Source: Porodaedalea pini (lineage: Eukaryota; Basidiomycota; Agaricomycetes; Hymenochaetales; Hymenochaetaceae). From it: 64,000 nucleotides of DNA. Made by a program: the position numbers and the translations under genes. The notes beneath the pieces are model-generated. The model was not told where the DNA came from. It was given only the letters and a program-made list of their open reading frames with translations, and did not search any database. Within the stretch, counting starts at the first letter, position 1. Each line of letters starts with the position of its first letter. Where the stretch lies: NCBI GenBank assembly GCA_002794775.1, contig NBAY01000067.1:62001-126000 (forward strand), in the 5' to 3' direction. Shown here one piece after another: positions 37,299-47,635 of this stretch.

Positions 37299-38384
37299 AT
37301 GGCAGAACCCCAAGCCCCAGCTGCGCCAGCAGCCGCAACTCCGACGATCTCAAACGACATGATGCAGGAGATCATCAACGTGCTACATGGCCTGGGATTA
37401 CTCGCAACCCCCACACCAGCAGCCGCAGCCGCACCTGTCCCTCCACCAACAAGCCGCAGTGGAGGAAGACATATCGCCAAACCCGAGGCATTCAACGGGC
37501 GAGACTACAAGAAGTTCAAACGTGCCATCACCCTTTACGTTGAAGCTAACGCAGAGGACTTCATGAACGACAAGGACTACTTCCTTTTCGTGTTGTCATT
37601 TATGACGGAAGGCTCGGCCGCACTCTGGGCACAGAACTTCCTGGAAAGCATCAAGATGGACGGCTATCTGATCTTTTCGCTCGTCAGTCGCCAGAAGTTT
37701 AACGAACAGCTGGAGAAAGCGTTCGGAGATCCGAACGAACGCATGAACGCCATGCAAAAATTGGATAGCTGGAAGCACACCCGAGACATCACAGCCGACC
37801 AATTCTTCCAGCAGTTCGACATCTATCGCCGTGCGGCAGGATACAATGATGACGCAAAGAATGACGACACCCTCATCCATAAACTGACGAAAGCCTTGGA
37901 TAGAGAGATCGTATACCGAATCGAAATGAGTGACACGGTCCCAACCACGTACAAGGGCTGGCAAGAAAAAGCCATTCGATTCGATAACGCTAGACGTCAG
38001 ATGAAGGCCATCGAACAAATGCGCGCTGCCCCGTCCAGACCTCAGGTACTCCCACCAAAACCTACCCAGACGTTCACACTGAGAACCCCCGAAAGACACG
38101 ATGCCACCGGAGTCACATACGGAGGCATGGGGAAGCCGATGGACGTCTCACTCAAAGAGCTGAGGAAAGCCGGACTCTGCTACTACTGCAAGGAATCTGG
38201 ACATCTACAGAGGAATTGCCCGATGCAGAAGAAGGTGATAAGGGCTGTGTTGATGGGGATGGAACCCCGAGAGAGAAAAGTCTGGGCAGACGAGACCGCG
38301 ACGCTCAAGGAGTCAGACTTTGCGGAAGAAGAAGAGGAGGCGCTCTTTGAGCAGGAGTTGGATTTTGCGGAACCCCAGCAGTGA
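37299..38384 (+). CDS. gag: Gag protein of gypsy B (361 aa)
   Basis: An Ala/Pro-rich N-terminus leads to a retrotransposon Gag core (FNGRDYKKFKRAITLYVEAN, AALWAQNFLESIK, FGDPNERMNAMQKLDSWK, TADQFFQQFDIY). A CCHC zinc knuckle starts at Cys294 (CYYCKESGHLQRNC). The tail is acidic (EEEEEALFEQELDF). The product would assemble the particle around element RNA. The frame is open upstream to about 37107 without an ATG, as in element A. It ends at TGA 38382-38384, with the pol frame in the -1 phase. No lesion found. Confidence 0.9.
   Translation: MAEPQAPAAPAAATPTISNDMMQEIINVLHGLGLLATPTPAAAAAPVPPPTSRSGGRHIAKPEAFNGRDYKKFKRAITLYVEANAEDFMNDKDYFLFVLSFMTEGSAALWAQNFLESIKMDGYLIFSLVSRQKFNEQLEKAFGDPNERMNAMQKLDSWKHTRDITADQFFQQFDIYRRAAGYNDDAKNDDTLIHKLTKALDREIVYRIEMSDTVPTTYKGWQEKAIRFDNARRQMKAIEQMRAAPSRPQVLPPKPTQTFTLRTPERHDATGVTYGGMGKPMDVSLKELRKAGLCYYCKESGHLQRNCPMQKKVIRAVLMGMEPRERKVWADETATLKESDFAEEEEEALFEQELDFAEPQQ
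38360..38366 (+). promoter_or_regulatory. Possible -1 frameshift site, gypsy B
   Basis: G GAT TTT in gag phase, followed by GCG, sits at the same distance from the gag end as GGGTTTT in element A. It departs from the X XXY YYZ rule at one base, so slippage would be less efficient or the site is mutated. Confidence 0.35.
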
Positions 38385-41300
38385 ACACGGCACTGACTGG
38401 GATAGGTTCAGTTTCGGTTTTTCAAACGGCCATTTTTGATAATTCTATGGACTCTGTAGATAATTTAGATAAAATACAAAAAAATGTAAAAAGCAATGTC
38501 ACTCGCAAAAATATTCCTTCTGTCCCTGTACCAGTAGCTAGTAGTATAGATATGCCTATATGTAACAACACGTCTGCCTCATCATCTCGTCCTACTCCTG
38601 TGTCAAAAAATCATGTAAAACCCTGTTCCGAATCTTTTAATTCCATTTCTTCCTTGGCTGAAACTGAACCGAAATCCGTGAAAAATGAAAACTCATCGAA
38701 ACAAGCTGAGAGGAAGTCCTGGAGAGATCGCCCTGTCCCCTTTACGGCCCCATGGGTAGTACGGCGTCTCAAAGAGGATAAACTCGAAAGTGCTTTAACG
38801 ACTCTCCGAGTGTGGATGAAACAGCAGAGGCATGCTGAAGCGAATGAAGAGACGGTGCGTCAAATCATTGCGCTAGAAGAACCAGATGCCGTGGCAGCTG
38901 TTAGGGACCTGAGGGGTCCGAAACGGTTCGTAAGAGGGTCTCGGGGGCAACAGCTCATGGTACCGATTCTCCTTCAAACAACCGACACCGGTAACCAGTT
39001 CAAGGTAGACGCCCTACTGGACAGTGGCTGCACTGGCTCATGTATCAACCGATCCTTCGTCGAAAAGCATCAGATCCGGACAAAAAAGACACCCATCCCA
39101 ATCCGAGTCTATAATGCTGACGGCACCCTCAACAAGGACGGCTCGATCACAGAGTTTGTGGAAATGCGCATGACGATTAAAGATCATTCGGAGCACATCC
39201 ACTTCGCGGTCACAGACCTAGGGAAAACAGATGTGTTCATCGGACATGAATGGTTAAAGCTGCACAATCCCAACATCGACTGGCAAAAATCAACGATTGA
39301 ATTTGATCGATGCCCCGATGTATGCGGCTATATCCGTAGTCTAGAGGACATTGATGCAGACCCCAACGAAAACCTTGATTTGGTGGAACTTGAAGACGGC
39401 GATCAGCTCTTCCTCTTCGATTGGGACAGGTACATTAAGTCCGATCCGAGAAAAGCGCTGAAGGTCAGACAACAGGTGCTCGAGGAAGTCCCAAACTATG
39501 TCAAAGAGTTCGCGGACGTCTTCAGTGAACAGGAATTCGATCAGTTACCAGAGAGACGCCCTTGGGATCATGCTATTGAACTCAAGCCGGGATCAAAGCT
39601 CTCTGACTGTAAAATCTACCCGCTCAGCCCATCCGAACAGGTGGCACTGGACGAATTCCTCACCGAAAACTTGAGAACTGGCCGTATTCGTAACTCTCAA
39701 TCTGAGATGGCATCCCCCTTCTTCTTCATAAAAAAGAAGGATGGCAAGCTTCGCCCCGTACAGGACTATCGCCGGCTCAACGAGATGACGGTTAAGAACA
39801 AATACCCGTTACCTCTAATCCAAGAGCTCATTGACAAAACGAAACAGGCGAAATTCTTCACGAAGCTTGACATACGTTGGGGTTACAATAACATTCGGAT
39901 TCGAGAGGGCGACGAGCATAAAGCCGCCTTCAGGACAAACCGCGGTCTATTCGAACCAACGGTCATGTTTTTCGGTCTCACAAACTCACCGGCAACCTTC
40001 CAAGGATTCATGAACGAGATCTTCCGAGAACTCGTCAATGATGGACACGTCATAGTCTACATGGACGACATCCTGATCTTCGCACGAACTCACGAACATC
40101 ATGACAAACTCGTCCAACAAGTCCTGGAAGTGTTGCGAGCAAACAAGTTGTTCTTAAAGCCAGAAAAGTGCAGCTTCGCTCAAGAGACCGTGAACTATCT
40201 TGGGCATATCCTCGGCAACGGACAGATTCGCATGGATCCAGCCAAAGTGGCGGGTGTAAAAGATTGGCCAGTGCCTAAGAACAAGAAAGAACTACAGTCT
40301 TTCCTTGGGTTCTGCAACTATTACCGCCGCTTCATCCTAGCATTCAGTCACTATGCGAAGCCCTTGACAGTGTTGACCGGAGATGTAGAGTGGAAGTGGG
40401 AGGTGGAGCAACAGGAGGCCTTTGAATGTCTGAAACAGAAGCTCTGTGAAGAACCTGTACTCACAGTGCCTACTGATGACGGTCAATTTCGGGTGGAGGC
40501 TGATTCGTCGCATTTCGCTAACGGCGCCATTCTGTCCCAATTCGTTGACGGAAAGTGGCATCCAATCGCATACCGATCGCAAGCGCTTAGCCAAGCAGAG
40601 CGCAATTATGAAATCTATGACAAAGAGATGTTCGCGATCATGTGCGCACTGGATGACTGGCGACAATATCTTCTAGGGGCAATGCAAACCTTCGAAATCT
40701 GGTCGGATCACCTCAACCTCCAGTATTTCCGAAAACCCCAGAAGATTAACCACCGACAAGCGAGATGGCTACAGGAGTTAGCGGACTACGACTTCAAACT
40801 ATTCCATAAACCAGGTGCCCTGATGACTAAGGCTGACCTCCTCTCGAGACGAGCGGATCATGAGAGGGGGGAGAACGACAATATCGACATTGTTTTGCTC
40901 AAGCCGGACTTATTTGTAAACGAAACACTGCTAGAAGCGCTGGATGCAGACTTCGTTAAACGAATTAAAAGGGTACGAAACAACAGGGACAGAGCAGTTG
41001 TGAAGGCGTTAGAGCGGAAGGAACGAGAGTGGGAGGAAGAAGAAGGGTTGTTGATGTGGAAGGGCAGGATCTACGTGCCGAAAGACCATAAACTCCGAGA
41101 AGACATCATTCGAAACCATCACGACAGCACGCTCGCAGGACACCCAGGACGCTACAAGACCCATGAGTTGATCACATGCAACTACTGGTGGCCGGGAATC
41201 CAACGAGATGTTCGAATGTATGTCGAGGGATGTGATGCGTGCCAACGTACGAAGGCACACAGAGCAAAACCGCACAATCCTCTGAACCCAAATGAGATCC

Positions 41301-42520
41301 CGAAAGGTCCTTGGGAAATCGTCACAGCAGACCTGATCGGCGAACTACCCGAGTCCAATGGGCATAACGCAATCTGTGTCTTCGTTGACAGGTTCAGTAA
41401 ACAGGTGCATGCGATCCCTACCTCAGTGAGCATAACGTCGGAAGGAATGGCGAGGCTCTACCGGGATCATGTCTTCAGGCTACACGGCATACCGCGCAAG
41501 TTTATTCATGACAGAGGATCACAGTTCGAGTCCAAATTCATGAACGAACTATACTGGTTACTGGGCATCGAGGGAAACCCGTCAACAGCATATCACCCAC
41601 AGACAGATGGTCAGACAGAACGGATAAACCAAGAGATTGAACAGTACCTTCGTCTCTTTGTTAACCACCATCAGTCGGACTGGGCGGAATGGCTTGCGCT
41701 AGCGGAATTCGCGTACAACGACAAAGAACAAACGTCGACAGGAGCGTCACCCTTTTTCGTCAACCATGGGAGACACCCATATAAGGGCACGAATCCTAGA
41801 CGCGAATCGACCAATGAGTCCGCTAAGCAGTTTGCCGACTGGATGGCCAAGATCAGGGAGGAAACCGAATCGGTGTTAAAGCATGCGGCCGAAACCATGA
41901 AGCGCTTCTATGACAGGACGAAGGGAGAATCCATCGAGTATAAACCTGGGGAAAAGGTCATGCTCGAAGGAACTCACTTAAAGACAGATCGTCCTATGAA
42001 GAAGCTGGGAGATAAACGTTATGGGCCTTTCATCGTCGAAAAGAAAATCGGCACGTCAGCATATAGACTTAAACTTCCACGTACATGGAAAAAAGTCTAT
42101 CCAGTTTTCAATGAAGTGCTCCTCTCCCCATACCACGAGCCGCAGTATATGTCGCAAAAGCAGGATCTTCCACCCCCGCCTGAAATCATTGACGATGTGC
42201 CAGAATATGAGGTCGAAAAGGTTGTCGACTCCAAACTTGTGTGAGGGAAGCTCAAATACCTCGTACATTGGAAAGGGTATCCGAACGAAGAACGCACCTG
42301 GGAGCCAATTGAGAATTTGACGAACTCTCAAGAGGCCATTGACGAATTTCATAAATCAACTCCCAGTGCTCCTCGCGCCCTCAACACCCTAGAGATGTCG
42401 CAGCTGAAGTTCCGACCCGTGTTTGAAATGACGGAGCCTGAGAGACAGAAAGGAGTGGCACAGTGGTGGGCCGGTAAGTTCCAGGGTAGGGAACAAGGGC
42501 GATCGGGACGCTCGCCTTGA
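38366..42520 (+). pseudogene. pol: Pol polyprotein of gypsy B, TGA inside the chromodomain
   Basis: The frame continues in the -1 phase from the end of gag; the open stretch from 38381 begins with GTG, not ATG. An AT-rich Ser/Asn-rich linker (about 38400-38690) precedes the protease (LLDSGCTGSC, 39017), reverse transcriptase (FFFIKKKDGKLRPVQDY; YMDD at 40061-40072), RNase H (RVEADSSHFANGAIL; YEIYDKEMFAIM) and integrase (HHDSTLAGHPG, GCDACQRTK; DLIGELPES, HDRGSQFES, QTDGQTERINQEIEQYL). TGA at 42242-42244 falls where element A has Arg in HRGKLQYLVKW; after it the chromodomain (GKLKYLVHWKGYPNEERTW) and tail stay open to TGA 42518-42520. The truncated product would lack only the chromodomain. The linker's base use differs clearly from the rest of pol. 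Confidence 0.9.
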
Positions 42521-42532
42521 AGGGGAGGGTCA

Positions 42533-42957
42533 TGTCATGGACGCTTTTTTAAATTATCTTATCTTATCATATCTTATCCATCCATCACTAATCACGCTTA
42601 TTCCTGCTTACTCATTATTCATTACGCTCCTTCTCGCACTATCCTTACTCGCTGACCGATCCTATGAGTTCATTATTCTATGAAGTTCCACGACGTTCTA
42701 TCATCTATCCTTATGTAGTAGTTAATTCCCTGGTCCGTGCGCAGCCGCTGAAGGGTATATAAGTAGGTAGTCCTCCTGTACTTATCCCCTAGTTTCGACC
42801 TAGTCAATTCTACCTGGCTACGTCCAGAAGCTGCTCCTTATCTCCGCGCTGTGTCAGTTCCCCCTGGCTCACTGCTCTCTCTCTTGTCTCCCTCCTCCTC
42901 TGACTGAGTTCCGCGCGACCCGGCTACCATTTGTGTACCCGTAGTCCGTCGCTGACA
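42533..42957 (+). repeat. 3' LTR of gypsy B
   Basis: 425 bp. G at 42846, T at 42873 and TG at 42934-42935 are the sites that differ from the 5' LTR. Confidence 0.95.
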
Positions 42958-44043
42958 GACCAAGCTTATGCAGTCAACCAGCTTATTGCAGGAACACTGC
43001 TTGTCGAGCAGGCCCTTAGAGATTACAAAGGCCACTTCAGAAGTTTGATAAGGGACATGGAAACAGCTATAAGGTATGCAATCTTATCACTGATGTATTT
43101 GCTTTTGTACTTACACTGAACTTGCCAATTCAAGGGCGACTCAATTAAAAGTGAAAGGCATCGTGTCAATGGATTGCCTGATACTCACCTGTTCCTTGAG
43201 CAAATCGAGGGACATTCGATGGAAGGTCTTCATTGAGTATTTCAAGCTTGACCTTGGTTTGTAACTGTTCTTCATGGAATTCAGATGTATCTAACTAGTT
43301 TTCAGAGCTTCTCTTCAAGCATCGTGGAGTTTCTATCAGAGTGCCTTTATTTCAGGTTCAAGAACCGATTCTGCCTTTCCTTTGGAAGCATAAGATAGGG
43401 ATTGTCACAATTCCCGATGACATTACCAAACTCGAACTATGAAAGAAGGACGAGAAGGATTTCAAGTGGCCGCTGCTGCGGCTTGATTTCAGGTTGTTCT
43501 GGGGGGGACTGAAGAAAGGTGGTCCACTCAAAAGCCTAACAGATCCTATTGTTGCAGAGCAAATGGCTTTGAGAGACAGCAAAGATTTTTCTGGACACGT
43601 TATGTGCTTTGTTGACTTACAAAAAGGTATATCTTGCCCATACTTATTAGTGTTCATTGTCTGAATGTTGTTTAGATCTATCTACGTCATCCGACGACCT
43701 GACGGATCTAGAGGATTGGCCAATTGTGCAGAATGTCTCAAAACAGCCTCTAGTTGCATTGTGACAATGTGAAGAATTCCTCAAGGAGCTCAATGCTTCT
43801 CATAAGGCATATGCTCCATCACCAACATCTATGCTTATCCAGTCACCTTCTCATTTAACTCACGTGAATGCCACTGCCGGCCCATCTTCTTTTCCAACCA
43901 CTCATCACCATGTAGCTCAACTGGCACCTGATGAGGGCTATAACAATGAAGATTTTGACGCACGCGTGCTGAAGAAGCCTAGATTAAGCACTGCTGATTT
44001 AGCCGAGTTGATTCCCTTTCCAGACTACCCAGACATAGACTGA

Positions 44044-44881
44044 CGCATTATCAATAGAGGAAGGCTAGCAATGGATCAATGGAGGGCTGGAGTAGAGCTT
44101 AGTAGTTAGATTTACAAGCTTTGTTGTACTTTAAATATCTATATGTGCAAATTCTTTTCCTCACACACTCAAGCACACCAACAGCACATACTCACATGTC
44201 TTGGACATCAATATTATTGTCTTCTCTGTCACTTACAATAATTTTATGCTCTTCTTCACTCTCACGAAGCTCTGTCAGAACTTCACAATGGCTAACTCCC
44301 AAGTTAGCCTTTTCACTGAGTAGTCTGTACTTTTACTGGTACTTGTTTGCTCATTTTATGTGCCAGTCTAATGCATATGAATTGATTGTTGTGAGTGTTT
44401 TCTCTCTAGTCTTTTTGTGAGCATAGCATACAGATCGGAAATATGATTCAACACAAGGCCAGATGCATTCCTGAGCTTTCTGGCACCTGCATTCAAAACT
44501 GATGCTGTTGCTTTGACTCAAAGTTTGATCATCTGTTAATAGGTACAGGCCAATACCAACTGCTGACACTGATAACTGTCAAGCTCTTGATTTCAACAAG
44601 TTGGTCATGGAATGGTAATAAGGCAAGCTACTAATAAGAATAGTACCAAGCTTCAAGGCTTCTAATTTTTTTGTCAAATTGTATGTATTTCTAATGTAAG
44701 GATGCTATAGTTCCACATTTCCATTCTGAACTATATCATCCTGTTCATGATTTCCTGTATGCTATTGCCTAAATCAGGTGGGTTGGTCTCCTCTTTTACA
44801 CATTTATTAAAGGAGCAAATGTCTTTTCTATATGATTTTATCTAGGGTAAAGGTACTCTAGATATCTCATGTAAATTGTAT
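44044..44881. other. AT-rich gap inside the right end
   Basis: No supported gene. A 99-codon open frame (44121-44420) is hydrophobic and Ser-rich but starts within AT-rich DNA and has no motif. From 44437 on no CG dinucleotide was seen. Confidence 0.35.
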
Positions 44882-45188
44882 TGGAACATCCCAACATAAA
44901 TCATGTGGGACATCCCAGTGTAATTTATTATGGGACCTCCCAGTGTATTTATACTGGGATGTCCCAGAGTAGGGCACACTGGGATGTCCCAGCATAAATA
45001 CTCTGGGATGTCCCAGCATAATTTACCCTGGGATGTCCTAGCACAATTACTCTGGGATGTCCCAGCATAATTGCTCTGGGGACCTCCCAGACTATTTATG
45101 CTGGGATGTCCCACATGATTTATGTTAGGATGTCTAATAATAAATTATGCTGGGAGGTCCCAAACAAATCATGCTGGGGATATCCCAG
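44882..45188. repeat. Subterminal palindrome array, right end
   Basis: About a dozen TGGGAnnTCCCA units with the same 25-28-bp spacing as at the left end. The outer half mirrors the left array exactly; the inner half has different middle bases and spacers (for example CCCAGTGTATTTATACTGGG). Confidence 0.85.
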
Positions 45189-45929
45189 TGACAAATAACA
45201 GTAAAGTATTGAAAACTAGTTTCTATAGTGACTATGTTATACAATGAACCTACTAACTAATCATAACAATTTTAGTCTCAGCATTCATGATAATACCAAC
45301 CATGCATCAAATCCCAAGGGCTCAGTACTCCATGAAGTTGTTATCAGCAAGATATAGACTTCTTCTACTGATCCTTCATGTGTCATCATTGCCCATCATT
45401 GCCTACATGACTGAACACTATACTGTATCATAATACTATAGTTACTGAACTGGTTTCAGGAGGCTGTGTTTTGATATACTACTATGGCTGAAAGCAAAAG
45501 ACTCATAGCTGTATACAACTATAGAGTTGAGACCTGTTAGTGGCATTTTGGAAGGTAAATTCTGCTATTGGAAAAAATATCTGACCTCTCACAGGTTAAT
45601 CCTAGGAAAGCTGATCTTATATATACTCAAGTACATGGCTTCAGTGCTGAAAGCATCCCAAAATAGGCCAGAATAAGCCTAAAAGAGTCATTAAAGAGTA
45701 TATAATTAGGGCTAAAATCCATGGTAAATCCCCCCAAAAGTCCCCCAGACACTCTGTGACACTGATGGGATGGCCCCAAAATCATGAGGTATGATTCAAC
45801 TGGTGCAGCCCAGCTGAGGGATGTCCCATATGCTGGGATGACAACTGTGAGAACAGGGCCCTTTAGGTGGAATCACCCATAGGGCCTATTCCACCTAAGA
45901 GTTACCTCCTAGAGGGGGTACCTGAAGTG
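45061..45929 (-). repeat. Right terminal inverted repeat (869 bp)
   Basis: Reverse complement of 12742-13610, ending GGGGGTACCTGAAGTG. The equal length of 869 bp implies no net insertion or deletion between the arms. Confidence 0.9.
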
Positions 45930-46212
45930 CAGTCCTGACTATGAGTACTATGTTATTACACCACTTCAATATCACTATCTACAGTAAAGCCACTTTGCTA
46001 GACAGTTATAGTTCGATGATCTGCATATTGTACTGTACTATAGTGTGTAAATTTGTGGCGAGTGGCCCCAAAGACATTCACCGAAACTTACCAATACTTT
46101 GGCTAGTAATAAAATAGCAAAATTAAAGATATTGCAAACACATAAAACCAGCAAACAATTCATGTGCGTTTCCAATCAGCAGAATCACGCGCTTCATAAT
46201 TGCAAATCGACA

Positions 46213-46763
46213 ATGTCAGAGAGTCGTAGTAAGAGAAGGCATATATCCACTACCCATCCAAGCCTTGTAATGACTGGCAAATGGGCAGAAATCACTGAGG
46301 ACTTCAAAAAGGACAAACAACTCGCCGAGCTCACCAAAAGTATGTTATAGCAGAAACTTTTAATATATTTATCGCTCATAATGTTCATATCTTCTCTCCG
46401 AATCATCCAGGCGTGGTAGACAATCCCATTTTCGAAGATGTCAGGATCTTCTACCGCTTCGCCACAAGCTCAAAAGCTAAAAACCCTGGCATATATCACA
46501 TTGAATGTACGTGCACTGAGATATACTTCCTCTGATCCATCCTTTTAGAATTTGCTTCTTATTATAATTGCTTCTTTCCATCTCATCGACCAGTCACGGA
46601 AGTAAAACAGACCCAGATCGCGGAAGGCCATTCATTGACTTTGACGGCAGCCACAATGGGTTGCCGACCCCGACTCGAGGAAAAGTACGGGAAAGAGGTC
46701 GTGGATGAATTGCTTTCGCATCTACAAATGAAGGACTCTCATCGCCCCCAACTGCAGTCCTAA
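46213..46763 (+). CDS. Small three-exon host gene, paralogue 2 (130 aa)
   Basis: Predicted exons are 46213-46339, 46411-46506 and 46594-46763. Donors are GTATGT and GTACGT, acceptors CAG; both introns are phase 1, with 131 codons including the stop. The N-terminus is basic (MSESRSKRRHISTTHPS). The middle NPIFEDVRIFYRFATSS resembles paralogue 1 at 11729-12193, and the third exons also align loosely (TQIAEGHSLTLTAATMG against the Gly/Thr part of paralogue 1). No domain, signal peptide or membrane segment is recognised. This copy lacks stops and its base use is normal, so it is likely functional. Its place just outside the element's right end makes it host DNA. Confidence 0.6.
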
Positions 46764-47635
46764 TCTGCTGGATGTGAGAATATAGATGCTCAATTCCGCC
46801 GGGCGAAAGAGGCAGCGCTGAAGAGCAAGGGGTGCAGTAAATGAAGAGTTGAAATACATAACAAAAAACGAACTGATTTCATGGACTCAAGCACGATGTA
46901 CAAAGGTACCGAGCCTTGTGTGTCTTTTTTGTTGAGAAAAAAGACCGTTTCCATATGCGACTTACTGTAGTTTAGAATGAGAACGCATTCTTGGCTCTGT
47001 CTACGGGAAGGTTGAGCTCCGTCTATAATCTTCAATGATACAATGCGGTTCCGTATAGACTCCGATCTATACATAGTCGTAGTCGAACCTACTCATAGCG
47101 TGCAGTCCAGAGACATCAGTAAGTCATCCCTCAAGGATGTGTGAGCTCTGAAAGGCCCACCAAAAACGCTTGGCTCACCGATCTCAAGACAATATTGCGT
47201 CAATATCGAGGCTTTGTTAAGTCTCGAACCAGCGAGCTGCAAGTTTAGCATCGCTCTGTAAACTTGAAAGAGTAGAAGTAGAGGAATTGTGAGAAGTGCC
47301 TACTTGATATGGTTGCTTGAACGTGTTTGTGTTTCTCACACTCCACGTGCGGTTCAATTTATAATTTCTGCTATCTACTCCTAACAGACTACCAACCGCG
47401 ACGGACACAAGACAAAACCCAAAAGACCGTACGTAGAGCATAAATGGGGTGCAATCGTAACAGTGGAAAATGAACATAACCAAGCTGGGGTTTAAGACTA
47501 AAGGTAATAGGATGGAGGTAAATCAGATAATAGAGGCATGCTGTCCGGTGGGCGACGGAATGAAAAGTACACAATTTTTAAGAGAAGAAGAAAGTTATTT
47601 GGACGAAACCATTCAGAGAAAGATAACGGTAGAGA
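46764..47635. other. Gap between paralogue 2 and the LINE 3' end
   Basis: Two minus-strand open frames (47074-46790, 47483-47217) have no recognised content. The LINE's 3' untranslated region must end somewhere here, but I found neither a poly-A/poly-T tract nor a target duplication to place it. Confidence 0.3.

Larger units (their letters stand above)
36019..42957 (+). mobile_element. Ty3/gypsy chromovirus element B, complete with LTRs (TSD GACCA)
   Basis: LTRs of 425 bp at 36019-36443 and 42533-42957 start TGTCATGGACGC and end CGCTGACA. A 5-bp duplication GACCA lies at 36014-36018 and 42958-42962. Gag-pol order matches element A, but LTRs and most of the protein sequence differ, so it is a separate family. 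A purine tract (GAAGGGGAGGG) ends at 42529 just before the 3' LTR. The LTRs differ at four sites. One TGA at 42242-42244 cuts off the chromodomain. Confidence 0.95.
33730..44043 (+). pseudogene. Third cargo gene of the giant element, unrecognised, disrupted by gypsy B
   Basis: I do not recognise this family. Pieces in order: a basic Lys-rich part (KHKKGAGQKRKGKKPDVKEG, 33840-33910); a His/Gln/Glu repeat (AESQHLQAEHDAESQHLQ, 34140-34200) likely to form coiled coil; PRPRPRVHAVDIPAKILQIA (34915); a Lys/Ser-rich part (35221-35400); a helical block (LGEANAIWQCALEELKAL and on, 35460-35990); then, after gypsy B, QAYAVNQLIAGTLLVEQALR (42960-43020), KWPLLRLDFRLFWGGLKKGG (43460-43530) and a C-terminal tail ending at TGA 44041-44043. 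Stops inside the frames: TGA at 35010, 35509, 35993, 43440 and 43762 (first base), and one TAG at 34468-34470. Gypsy B lies exactly in an exon: the frame resumes in phase across its target site. Start and introns are approximate. Role unknown. Confidence 0.5.
12742..45929. mobile_element. 33.2-kb giant DNA transposon with KDZ transposase, 869-bp TIRs and 7-bp TSD
   Basis: The element begins CACTTCAGGTACCCC and ends with the exact reverse complement. The direct repeat CAGTCCT lies immediately outside both ends (12735-12741 and 45930-45936). The inverted repeats are 869 bp each (12742-13610; 45061-45929) and I saw no difference between them, which argues for one unit moved or fixed fairly recently. 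Inside are a KDZ/CxC1 transposase (-), an Spt5-like gene (+), a third large gene (+) and three later insertions: a solo LTR and gypsy elements A and B. Subtracting those with their target duplications leaves about 18.9 kb. The cargo carries many stops, so the copy is now probably not autonomous. The end motif starts CACT as in CACTA elements, but a 7-bp duplication and a KDZ enzyme do not fit that group. Confidence 0.8.

Noticed and set aside
43560..43630. TET/JBP-like dioxygenase motif in the cargo gene (HVMCFVDLQK)
   Set aside because: TET/JBP genes are known to associate with KDZ elements, so I looked for them, but the His-x-Asp context, distal His and Arg of the dioxygenase fold are not found around it.
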